Shown here: piece by piece, positions 6,282 through 12,862 of the stretch
Position numbering within the stretch: the stretch's first letter is position 1
Layout of the letters: every line of letters begins with the position of its first letter
From: an uncultured Porphyromonadaceae bacterium
GTDB taxonomy: Bacteria; Bacteroidota; Bacteroidia; Bacteroidales; Muribaculaceae
Direction of reading: 5' to 3'
DNA length: 12,862 nt
NCBI GenBank assembly: GCA_947178565.1
Contig: CAMWYV010000007.1
Coordinates: 1 to 12,862, forward strand
Position numbers and translations under genes: made by a program
Notes under the pieces: generated by a model
What the model was told of the DNA's origin: nothing
The model's database searches: none
Seen by the model: only the letters and a program-made list of their open reading frames with translations

Positions 6282-7451
6282 ATGCTGTCATTTGACGAAC
6301 GCAAGCGCCTGGTGGAGAGCGAATATGATGCTGTTATCCACCGCGTAAACCATCCTGTTGGAGGAAACGGTGTATATACCCGCTACAAGTATCCGATTAT
6401 AACCCCCGCTTCAGTGCCACCGTTGTGGAAATATGACTATAATCCCGCTACCAATCCGTATTTTATGGAGCGAATCGGAGTAAACGCCACTTTCAATTCG
6501 GGAGCGATCAAGTTTGACGGCAAGTATTATCTGATGGTGCGTGTCGAAGGCATGGACCGCAAGTCATATTTCGCTCTTGCGGAGAGTGAGGACGGTATCA
6601 ACGGTTTTCACTTTGTGGGCAGACCGATAACGATGCCTGACACCGATGCACCCGGTACCAATGTATATGATATGCGCCTCACCCGCCATGAGGATGGTTG
6701 GATTTACGGTCTCTTCTGCGTTGAGCGCCATGATGATTCCTATCCCGGAGATCTCTCCGCCGCAACAGCAGCCTGCGGAATAGCCCGTACAAAAAATCTT
6801 GTTGACTGGGAACGTCTGCCTGACCTCAAGAGCAGAAGCCAGCAGAGAAATGTGGTACTCCACCCGGAATTTTTTGACGGAAAATATGCTCTCTATACCC
6901 GCCCCCAGGACGGGTTTATCGACACCGGTAGCGGTGGCGGCATCGGCTGGGCTCTCGTCGATGACATGACCCATGCGGTCGTCACTGAAGAAAAAATCAT
7001 TGACGCACGCTATTACCATACGATCAAGGAAGTTAAAAACGGAGAGGGTCCTCATCCTATAAAAACTTCCCGCGGATGGTTGCATCTCGCTCACGGAGTA
7101 CGCAATACCGCTGCCGGACTCAGATATGTGCTCTATCTCTATGTAACCGATCTGAAGGAGCCATGGAGAGAGATTGCCGCTCCCGCTGGCTATTTCATGG
7201 CTCCCGTGGGAGAGGAATATATAGGTGATGTGGGCAATGTGCTATTTTCCAACGGCTGGATTGCGGATGAAGACGGCAGAGTGCTTATATACTATGCTTC
7301 CAGCGATACAAGAATGCATGTGGCGGAAAGTACGGTTGACCGGCTGCTCGACTATTGCTTCAACACTCCCGCCGACGGACTCATCTCTGCCGAAAGTGTT
7401 AAAGCCATCAACCGCCTCATAGATTCCAATCTAAAACTCCAAAACAAATAA
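6282..7451 (+). CDS. mgp: GH130 4-O-beta-D-mannosyl-D-glucose phosphorylase
   Basis: A cytosolic inverting phosphorylase that converts mannosyl-beta-1,4-glucose and phosphate into alpha-mannose-1-phosphate and glucose. The 389-residue protein has no signal peptide and closely follows the GH130_1 pattern of B. fragilis MGP: ERIGVNATFNSGAIKFDGKY (63-82), TNVYDMRLTRHEDGW (126-140), SQQRNVVLHPEF and TRPQDGFIDTGSGGGIGWAL in the middle, and APVGEEYIGDVGN later. The catalytic aspartate is Asp130 in VYDMRL, one position off Asp131 of the B. fragilis enzyme as I recall it. It starts 32 bp after the GH26 stop. The presence of an epimerase gene two places on supports action on mannosyl-glucose rather than on mannobiose directly. 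It is less likely to be a GH130_2 mannobiose phosphorylase. Confidence 0.94.
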   Translation: MLSFDERKRLVESEYDAVIHRVNHPVGGNGVYTRYKYPIITPASVPPLWKYDYNPATNPYFMERIGVNATFNSGAIKFDGKYYLMVRVEGMDRKSYFALAESEDGINGFHFVGRPITMPDTDAPGTNVYDMRLTRHEDGWIYGLFCVERHDDSYPGDLSAATAACGIARTKNLVDWERLPDLKSRSQQRNVVLHPEFFDGKYALYTRPQDGFIDTGSGGGIGWALVDDMTHAVVTEEKIIDARYYHTIKEVKNGEGPHPIKTSRGWLHLAHGVRNTAAGLRYVLYLYVTDLKEPWREIAAPAGYFMAPVGEEYIGDVGNVLFSNGWIADEDGRVLIYYASSDTRMHVAESTVDRLLDYCFNTPADGLISAESVKAINRLIDSNLKLQNK

Positions 7452-7476
7452 CTCTGACATAATACCTTAAATTATC

Positions 7477-8925
7477 ATGGCACCACTGAAAGAGAAGATT
7501 GGCTACGGCTTCGGCGATATGGCATCGTCGATGTTCTGGAAGGTTTTCAGCTACTACCTCCCGTTTTTCTACTCCAACATATTCGGACTCTCCCTCGCAG
7601 ATGCGGCTACCCTTGTGCTCGTCACAAGAATTTGGGATGCCGTCTCAGATCCGATGATGGGAATTGTAGCCGACCGCACCAATACCCGCTGGGGCAAATA
7701 CCGCCCCTACCTGCTGTGGGTAGCGGCACCGTTCTCCATTTGCGGTATTCTTCTCTTCACTACTCCGGACTGGAGCTATGCCGGCAAGCTCATCTGGGCA
7801 TACGTAACATACGTGCTCATGATGACTGTTTACACCGGCATAAATGTGCCATACGGCGCCATGCTCGGAGTGGTGAGCGACAACCCTCACGAAAAGACTG
7901 TTTTCTCATCCTTCCGTATGTTTTTCGCCTACGCCGGCTCATTTATCGCTCTCGCCGCATGGGAGCCCCTATGCTCGCTGTTCGAGCATCACTGGGGCTT
8001 TTCAGTGCAGACAAGCTGGCAGTGCGCTATGGTAGTGATTGCCGCAGCCTGCTTCCTGCTCTTCCTCTGCTGCTTCAAACTCACGAGAGAGAGAATAAAA
8101 ACAGTGTCACAGGTAAGTATTGGAAGCGACTTCAAGTCGCTGCTGAGTAACCGCCCCTGGTGGATTCTCATCGGCGCGGCGCTATCCTATAATCTTTTCT
8201 GCACTGTTCGCGGCGCTACAGTAGCATATTTCTTCGCCGACATTATCGGCTCGGATGCGCATATATTCATATTCTCCATAGCTCTGCTCTTCTATTCAGG
8301 ACTGTTCCTGAGCATAGGCGAGGTTGCAAATATGTTTGGAGTGGCTATGACTGTACCTATCGCCAAGGCTCTCGGCAAGAAAACCACTTTCATTATAGTG
8401 AATGCGGCTTTGATTCTGTTCAGCATCGCGTTCTTTTTTGTGCCGGTAACTCCTGCCGGCTACTGGTGGATGCTCCTGTTGCAAATCTGTATTTCTGTTC
8501 TCACAGGTATTATGAGTCCGCTCGTATGGTCAATGTATGCCGATGTGAGCGACTACTCGGAACTGAAAAACAATACCGCCTCTACCGGACTCATCTTCTC
8601 ATCATCATCAATGGCACAGAAGTTTGGCGGAGCTATTGGTGGAGCCGCGGTGCTCTGGCTGCTCGATGCCTGCGGTTATATTGCGGGCACAGCCGAGACT
8701 GCGGGCACAATCGCCCAAAGCAGCGGTGCGCTCACCTGCCTCTGGATGCTGATGACGTTTATCCCGGCGGGAGTATCGCTCCTCGCTATTATCGTAGTGT
8801 CATTCTATCCCCTCACTACAGACAGAGTAAATGATATAGTTGCCCGGCTCAAAGACCAGAGACTGAGCGCATCCGCAGAAGCGGCGCAAAATGAGATGAC
8901 CGATTTCGCTAACACAAACAGCTGA
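7477..8925 (+). CDS. GPH-family (MelB-like) sugar/cation symporter, probable mannobiose importer
   Basis: A 482-residue inner-membrane protein of the glycoside-pentoside-hexuronide:cation symporter family, with about 12 hydrophobic segments. Family marks are the N-terminal GYGFGDMASS (9-18), RIWDAVSDPMMG (51-62) and the cytoplasmic loop DRTNTRWGKYRPYLLW (66-81). Asp14, Asp54 and Asp58 line up with acidic residues that bind the coupling cation in MelB. The C-terminal tail after about residue 455 is polar and presumably cytosolic. It lies 25 bp after the phosphorylase gene, and its stop TGA shares its A with the epimerase start. Context makes beta-1,4-mannobiose the likely substrate; sequence alone shows only the transporter family. 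Confidence 0.9.
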   Translation: MAPLKEKIGYGFGDMASSMFWKVFSYYLPFFYSNIFGLSLADAATLVLVTRIWDAVSDPMMGIVADRTNTRWGKYRPYLLWVAAPFSICGILLFTTPDWSYAGKLIWAYVTYVLMMTVYTGINVPYGAMLGVVSDNPHEKTVFSSFRMFFAYAGSFIALAAWEPLCSLFEHHWGFSVQTSWQCAMVVIAAACFLLFLCCFKLTRERIKTVSQVSIGSDFKSLLSNRPWWILIGAALSYNLFCTVRGATVAYFFADIIGSDAHIFIFSIALLFYSGLFLSIGEVANMFGVAMTVPIAKALGKKTTFIIVNAALILFSIAFFFVPVTPAGYWWMLLLQICISVLTGIMSPLVWSMYADVSDYSELKNNTASTGLIFSSSSMAQKFGGAIGGAAVLWLLDACGYIAGTAETAGTIAQSSGALTCLWMLMTFIPAGVSLLAIIVVSFYPLTTDRVNDIVARLKDQRLSASAEAAQNEMTDFANTNS

Positions 8926-10121
8926 TGAACAAAGAGGCTAAAGAGGCTTTTGCCCGCGAACTGGAGGATAACCTCAACAACAATATTCTCCCCTACTGGC
9001 TTGAAAAGATGCGCGATGACAAGGATGGCGGCTTTTTCGGGCGAAGAGACGCGTCAGATACCGTTATGGAGGGCGCGGAGAAAGGTGCGATAATGAACGC
9101 ACGTATTCTATGGACATTCTCTGCCGCATATCTTGCAACAGGACGCGCGGATTGCCTTGAAGCCGCCACACGTGCAAAAGATTATATTCTCAATCATTTT
9201 ATTGACAAAGAGAATGGCGGTGTATTCTGGTCGCTGAATGCCGATGGCAGCATTGCCGACAGCAAGAAGCAGTTTTACGCCATAGCATTTACCGTTTACG
9301 GGCTCGCCGAATATTATCGCGCCTGCGGCGATAAAGAAGCTCTTGACTGTGCCATAGCCTTGTTCAGAAGCATAGAGGAGCATAGCCGTGACCGTGCCAA
9401 AGGGGGATATCGCGAAGCGGCAACCCGCACATGGGAACCGATTGAGGATATGCGACTCAGCGCAAAAGATGAGAACTTCAGTAAAACGATGAATACCCAT
9501 CTCCACATCCTTGAGGCTTATACCGCACTCCTGAGAGTGTGGCGCACAGAGGAAAGCGTGGAGGCTTGCCGATATGCACTCGAAATTATTCTTGACAGAA
9601 TAATGAACACGGCAGACGGACATCTCGGATTATTTTTTGATGATGACTGGAACCGAATGGACCGCGAAAAGTCGTATGGACACGATATAGAGGCTTCATG
9701 GCTAATGCTTGAGGCGGCTCAGGTAATCGGAGACCCGGAGCTGTATGAACGCACCTTGACCGCCACACGCCGCATTTCAGACGCTGCACTTGAAGGATTG
9801 TGCTGTGATGGCTCTATGGTGTATGAACGTCATGGAAACGGCTCCTATGACAATGAAAAGCACTGGTGGGTACAAGCGGAGACTGTTGTCGGTCAGGCAT
9901 ACCGGTTCCGCTTCCACGGTGTAGAAAAAGCTCTCGATGACGCGCAGCGCAGTTGGGCGTATATACGCGACAACCTTGTGGATTACAAAAACGGCGAATG
10001 GTATTGGAGCCGGATGCCGGACGGCAGTATCAATAGCGTTGAAGACAAAGCGGGCTTCTGGAAATGCCCGTACCACAACGGACGTATGTGCATGGAAACC
10101 CTGCGGATTCTAAAGAGCTGA
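8925..10121 (+). CDS. ce: Cellobiose 2-epimerase (mannobiose to mannosyl-glucose)
   Basis: A cytosolic (alpha/alpha)6-barrel enzyme of the N-acylglucosamine 2-epimerase superfamily, 398 residues with no signal peptide. It inverts C2 at the reducing end of beta-1,4 disaccharides. Visible active-site positions are Arg60 (MNARILW), His192 and His194 (MNTHLH), His253, Glu256 and Trp259 (YGHDIEASW), Trp314 and Glu318 (HWWVQAE), and His384 (CPYHNGR). From His253 onward these keep a constant offset of ten from residues I recall as essential in the Ruminococcus albus enzyme. The start overlaps the transporter stop by one base. In this cluster it should turn imported mannobiose into the substrate of the GH130 phosphorylase. 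Its own stop directly abuts the stop of the convergent gene. Confidence 0.94.
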   Translation: MNKEAKEAFARELEDNLNNNILPYWLEKMRDDKDGGFFGRRDASDTVMEGAEKGAIMNARILWTFSAAYLATGRADCLEAATRAKDYILNHFIDKENGGVFWSLNADGSIADSKKQFYAIAFTVYGLAEYYRACGDKEALDCAIALFRSIEEHSRDRAKGGYREAATRTWEPIEDMRLSAKDENFSKTMNTHLHILEAYTALLRVWRTEESVEACRYALEIILDRIMNTADGHLGLFFDDDWNRMDREKSYGHDIEASWLMLEAAQVIGDPELYERTLTATRRISDAALEGLCCDGSMVYERHGNGSYDNEKHWWVQAETVVGQAYRFRFHGVEKALDDAQRSWAYIRDNLVDYKNGEWYWSRMPDGSINSVEDKAGFWKCPYHNGRMCMETLRILKS

Positions 10122-10445
10122 TCATTTCTCGCTTATATCCACCCATTCGGCATCCACTATCTGCTCTTCAGTGGTGTAGGTCGTACTGCCGTCGGAATGA
10201 ATCTCTGTCGTGGTTTCCACCGAAATCTCCTCGTATGCCACATATTCTCCCATATCCTTGGTGAAAACCTTCTTATGGACAGGTTGCTGAGGCTCCTGCC
10301 GCCCTTTCCGGCTATACTGCTTGTATGCCTGGGAGTAGGCATTGTTCATCGCCTTCTTGTAACGGCGTATAAAAATCAGTCCCCTGATTATGGGGCGGAA
10401 GATTATAATGAGAAATATTATGAATAATAGTGCTCCTAAAGACAT
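10122..10445 (-). CDS. DUF4834-family small membrane protein
   Basis: A 107-residue protein with one N-terminal membrane segment (about 4-27, very rich in Leu, Ile and Phe), a basic Arg/Lys/Gln-rich stretch (27-62), then an acidic C-terminal half with GEYVAYEEISVE (66-77) and VDAEWVDISEK at the end. It should be a single-pass inner-membrane protein with the tail in the cytosol. Function is unknown. It is last in the psd-pssA group, 50 bp after pssA, a neighbourhood I recall for DUF4834 proteins in Bacteroidales. No promoter consensus is visible in the 50-bp gap. The family name is from memory of this context and layout, so the call is moderate; that the gene is real is well supported. Confidence 0.75.
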   Translation of the reverse strand: MSLGALLFIIFLIIIFRPIIRGLIFIRRYKKAMNNAYSQAYKQYSRKGRQEPQQPVHKKVFTKDMGEYVAYEEISVETTTEIHSDGSTTYTTEEQIVDAEWVDISEK

Positions 10446-10495
10446 TTTTAAAGATTGATTGTGTATTTAATAAAACACCTATACACCCTACGGGT

Positions 10496-11194
10496 TCACT
10501 TTACAGGAGTTACGGCACTCATGGCTATGTAGAGAAAGATCGTCCATGCTAGTCCGGAAATACCCAGGAGAAGCACGAATAGCACAGCACCGGCAAGAAG
10601 AATATATCGGCGAGAGTTCGTGCGCCAGTCAAAGCTCGAAAATTTGAGCGAGAACATGGGAATAGGCATAACCATGAGGCTTGCAAGCACAAGAATGAGA
10701 ATGGCAAGTGCCACCGATCCCGGATAGGTGTAGGCATGAATCCATGCTACTGTACCGATCCAGAATATAGCGTTTGCCGGCACCGGCAGACCGATGAAAG
10801 AGGTTGTCTGACGGTCATCCACATTGAATCTGGCGAGGCGCAGTCCGGCAAAAAGCACAATAAACAGTGCAGCGAATGCCCAGGGCGAATCGGTATCAAA
10901 AGTATTGATAGTATTGAACATCAGCATTGACGGAGCGAGACCGAAACTGATGAGATCTGACAGAGAATCCAACTCCTTGCCTAAATCGGAATAGGCATGA
11001 AGCAGACGCGCCATTGCGCCGTCAAGAAAGTCAAACAACGCAGCAGCACCGATAAAGATAAAAGCCCACTGATAGCCTTGTAACGCACCAAACGGTTCAT
11101 GGAGATGAAAGGTGCAGATACAAGCCATAGCTCCACAGAGCAGATTGAGGCAGGTTATGGAATTGGGTATATTTGCGCGAATCTTACGAAACAT
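10496..11194 (-). CDS. pssA: CDP-diacylglycerol-serine O-phosphatidyltransferase
   Basis: This membrane enzyme joins serine to CDP-diacylglycerol to give phosphatidylserine, the first committed step to phosphatidylethanolamine. The CDP-alcohol phosphotransferase motif is intact: Asp55, Asp58, Gly59, Ala62, Arg63, Gly72, Asp76 and Asp80 in the spacing D-x2-DG-x2-AR-x8-G-x3-D-x3-D. NIPNSITCLNLLCG near the start is typical of the type II enzyme, and several hydrophobic segments follow. I prefer the ATG whose A is 11194 (232 residues). A TTG at 11206 would add four residues and overlap the psd stop. Its neighbour psd catalyses the next step, so the two act in sequence. Confidence 0.94.
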   Translation of the reverse strand: MFRKIRANIPNSITCLNLLCGAMACICTFHLHEPFGALQGYQWAFIFIGAAALFDFLDGAMARLLHAYSDLGKELDSLSDLISFGLAPSMLMFNTINTFDTDSPWAFAALFIVLFAGLRLARFNVDDRQTTSFIGLPVPANAIFWIGTVAWIHAYTYPGSVALAILILVLASLMVMPIPMFSLKFSSFDWRTNSRRYILLAGAVLFVLLLGISGLAWTIFLYIAMSAVTPVK

Positions 11195-11202
11195 GCTTCT
11201 AA

Positions 11203-11877
11203 TCAATTATTTGGTCTTAAGCGTGCAATCTCGGTGATACCACCGGTAGTTTTGTCACCGATATTGACAAAAATCTCTGTGCCAAGCGGCAGGAAAATAT
11301 CTACCCGTGAACCGAATTTAATAAATCCGAGGTGCTCGGAGATATTGCATTTCTCTCCCGGTTCCGCGTAGGTGACAATACGGCGAGCAACAGCCCCCGC
11401 AATCTGACGCACCAGAATCTCCTGACCGTTTTCCGCACGTATAAGCACGGTGGAACGCTCATTTTCCGTGCTTGATTTAGGCAGATACGCCGAGAGGAAA
11501 CGACCCGAATGATGACGCACAAGAAGCACCTCACCATTTACAGGAAACCAGTTGGCGTGAACATTGAAAACAGTCATAAACACCGAGAGCTGAATAACAT
11601 TGCGGTGCAGACACTCGCTCTCATAAACCTCTTCGAGCGCTACAACAGTACCGTCAACCGACGAAACCACCACATCTTTTTCATCGCCATGGAAATAGCG
11701 GCGCGGAGAGCGAAAAAAATTAAGAACCAGAAGATAAAGAACACCCGTGATGGATGAAAACACGATAGGTACAGCAATAGGGCGGATGAACATCCACGCC
11801 GAAGCATTGATTACCAATAGCATTAACAGCAAGATAATCAATATATTAGTGCCTTCCCTATGAATTTTGACCTTCAT
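11203..11877 (-). CDS. psd: Phosphatidylserine decarboxylase
   Basis: This enzyme decarboxylates phosphatidylserine to phosphatidylethanolamine using a pyruvoyl group made by self-cleavage. The 224-residue protein is of the short form, with two hydrophobic stretches near the N-terminus (about 12-30 and 33-53). The processing site is Gly189-Ser190 in IKFGSRVD, so Ser190 should become the pyruvoyl end of the small alpha chain. NVHANWFPVNG (105-115) and SVDGTV (73-78) are also conserved in the family, with His107 and Asp75 as likely participants. It is first in the minus-strand group, behind a strong promoter match, with a leader of about 24 nt. Confidence 0.94.
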   Translation of the reverse strand: MKVKIHREGTNILIILLLMLLVINASAWMFIRPIAVPIVFSSITGVLYLLVLNFFRSPRRYFHGDEKDVVVSSVDGTVVALEEVYESECLHRNVIQLSVFMTVFNVHANWFPVNGEVLLVRHHSGRFLSAYLPKSSTENERSTVLIRAENGQEILVRQIAGAVARRIVTYAEPGEKCNISEHLGFIKFGSRVDIFLPLGTEIFVNIGDKTTGGITEIARLRPNN

Positions 11878-11906
11878 TGCGTTCCCAAGAGGTGCTTAAT
11901 AATCCG

Positions 11907-11936
11907 CAAAGATAGCACATTTTTTATAAATACCAA
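11907..11936 (-). promoter_or_regulatory. Promoter of the psd-pssA-DUF4834 operon
   Basis: On the minus strand TTG (11936-11934) is followed after exactly 19 bp by TATCTTTG (11914-11907), a full match to the Bacteroidetes promoter pattern TTG-N19-TAnnTTTG. Transcription should begin near 11901, about 24 nt before the psd ATG. It lies in the 71-bp gap after the WbqC gene, so psd, pssA and the DUF4834 gene have their own promoter even though all face the same way as WbqC and lepB. Confidence 0.75.
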
Positions 11937-11948
11937 TCCTACTCCCAG

Positions 11949-12581
11949 CTATCTCAGATGGAGGGGGGATTCGGGTCCGAGGTTGAAGAGGAGGTCGAGA
12001 ATACTGAGGCTGGGTATGAAGCCGAGGCGGTTGCCACGCACCTGATAGTAGGGCTTTATCGGGGCGAGTGCCGGGAAATCGGCTTTGGTGAGGTCGGTAA
12101 CGCCCTGCGGCAACCGCGCATCCGTAATATGTACCACTTCCGTGGTGATGCCGAGCAACCGTCTGATAATCCGGTCAAATTCTGAATCGAAATCTGTGAT
12201 CGGCATTCCGCAGACTTCCTCACGGAACAGCGGCAGAAAGTCATCTATATAGAATTCAAAGAAAGGAGTGCGCCCGTATGCCGATTCAAGCGCTGTGAGA
12301 TGTACGTTCCACCATCCGCCGTGAGCCGACACCGTTGCGTCACACCACTGCGCCCCTGAAGTGTGGTCAGGCTTGGCAACAGGGACTGTGAGATCAAGAA
12401 TGCCGCGCGTATCTGCTATGGAGCTCCGGTGAGTGCTCTTGAAGCGCTTATCATAACGCATTCCGTCATGAATAATCACCCGTCTGTATGAGGCAAGCAC
12501 AGCATAATACGAGCAACTGCCGCAATACTGCGGAGGCAGCGCGGCAGTTATATCGTGATGTTTTATAAGGGGGGAAGTCAT
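11949..12581 (-). CDS. WbqC-family protein
   Basis: A 210-residue cytosolic protein of the WbqC-like family, whose members often lie in O-antigen or other glycan clusters but whose biochemical role is not firmly established. Recognisable parts are LPPQYCGSCSYYAVL (15-29), the basic segment around residues 42-53 (YDKRFKSTHRSS), and the strongly conserved C-terminal PYYQVRGNRLGFIPSLSILDLLFN (177-200). The start at 12581 lies 6 bp after the lepB stop. This lepB-WbqC pairing is common in Bacteroidales, as I recall, and suggests co-transcription with lepB. Confidence 0.87.
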   Translation of the reverse strand: MTSPLIKHHDITAALPPQYCGSCSYYAVLASYRRVIIHDGMRYDKRFKSTHRSSIADTRGILDLTVPVAKPDHTSGAQWCDATVSAHGGWWNVHLTALESAYGRTPFFEFYIDDFLPLFREEVCGMPITDFDSEFDRIIRRLLGITTEVVHITDARLPQGVTDLTKADFPALAPIKPYYQVRGNRLGFIPSLSILDLLFNLGPESPLHLR

Positions 12582-12587
12582 CGGCTG

Positions 12588-12862
12588 TCAGAATCCCGAA
12601 TTTGCATTCTTGAGTATTCTGTTCCAGCGTATTCCGCCGTTAAAGATCGATTTGTCCTTATCAAAGGAGACGAGCACACGCATAGGCTTGCCTACAATGT
12701 GATCTTCCGGAACAAAGCCCCAGTAGCGTGAGTCAAGCGAGTTGTCGCGGTTATCACCCATCATAAAATAATAGTCCATCGCAAAGGTATATTCTTTCGC
12801 CGGTTTGCCGTCGATATACACTGTGCCGTCGCTACCGAGGTAAGCATCGGTATGACCCTCAT
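12588..12862 (-). CDS. lepB: Signal peptidase I, C-terminal part (partial)
   Basis: This is the C-terminal fragment, about 90 residues, of a type I signal peptidase, which removes signal peptides from exported proteins at the periplasmic face of the inner membrane. The conserved box E is complete: [18 protein letters not shown], followed by PEDHIVGK. The catalytic serine and lysine and the membrane anchor lie outside the window. The reading frame stays open to the last base of the window ([13 protein letters not shown] precedes the part that could start at a GTG at 12821), so the gene continues beyond it. A start inside the window is not credible. Confidence 0.93.
   Translation of the reverse strand, partial: EGHTDAYLGSDGTVYIDGKPAKEYTFAMDYYFMMGDNRDNSLDSRYWGFVPEDHIVGKPMRVLVSFDKDKSIFNGGIRWNRILKNANSGF

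Noticed and set aside
7632..8150. Open frame of 172 codons inside the transporter gene
   Set aside because: It is out of frame within a clear 12-segment transporter; its Arg/Ser/Leu-rich translation is typical of a frame-shifted membrane protein gene.
9108..9623. Antisense open frame of 171 codons within the epimerase gene
   Set aside because: It is a shadow of the sense codon pattern, with a Cys-rich sequence of no recognisable family.
10461..10478. A/T-rich imperfect hairpin between pssA and the DUF4834 gene
   Set aside because: Only four outer pairs and two inner pairs form, with mismatches between. This is too weak to call a terminator or attenuator.

Overview
The window looks like chromosomal DNA from an anaerobic gut member of the Bacteroidales, possibly a Muribaculaceae-like lineage; the family-level placement is a guess. 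The main reasons are: promoters of the Bacteroidetes type (TAnnTTTG -7 box, in one case with a TTG exactly 19 bp upstream); A/T-rich start regions without Shine-Dalgarno sequences; the gene neighbourhoods lepB-WbqC and psd-pssA-DUF4834; and a GH26/GH130/transporter/epimerase mannan cluster of the kind known from Bacteroides fragilis.

Layout. (1) Positions 1-2600 hold a small redox module. An AraC-type regulator (+) faces a two-gene operon on the minus strand that encodes a lipoprotein flavodoxin and then an aldo/keto reductase. Upstream of that operon is a near-perfect 15-bp direct repeat with a 21-bp period, placed relative to a candidate -7 box as AraC half-sites are placed at activated promoters. 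(2) Positions 2499-2931 are a gene-free stretch with the promoter and an approximately 130-nt leader of greA. (3) Positions 2932-3809 hold greA and a HIT-family hydrolase, 2 bp apart. (4) Positions 3833-10121 hold five same-strand genes with gaps of -1 to 32 bp: a GH5 mannanase lipoprotein, a GH26 mannanase lipoprotein, a GH130 mannosylglucose phosphorylase, a GPH-type sugar transporter and a cellobiose/mannobiose 2-epimerase. No promoter consensus separates them from greA-HIT. (5) Positions 10122-11948 are on the minus strand: psd, pssA and a DUF4834 membrane protein, driven by a clear promoter before psd. (6) Positions 11949-12862 hold a WbqC-family protein and the C-terminal end of signal peptidase I (lepB), which runs off the window.

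How the genes work together. The mannan cluster reads as a complete route. The exported GH5 and GH26 enzymes cut beta-1,4-mannan to mannobiose, and the GPH transporter imports it. The epimerase turns mannobiose into mannosyl-glucose, and the GH130 enzyme phosphorolyses that to mannose-1-phosphate and glucose. The core pathway is known from B. fragilis. The odd points are the added GH5 lipoprotein, the absence of SusC/SusD or any local regulator, and the position directly behind a transcription-elongation operon. The psd-pssA pair makes phosphatidylethanolamine.

I see no RNA gene, mobile element, CRISPR array or clear intrinsic terminator. I do not see a wholly undescribed system. The most original observation is the putative AraC operator in front of the flavodoxin operon.
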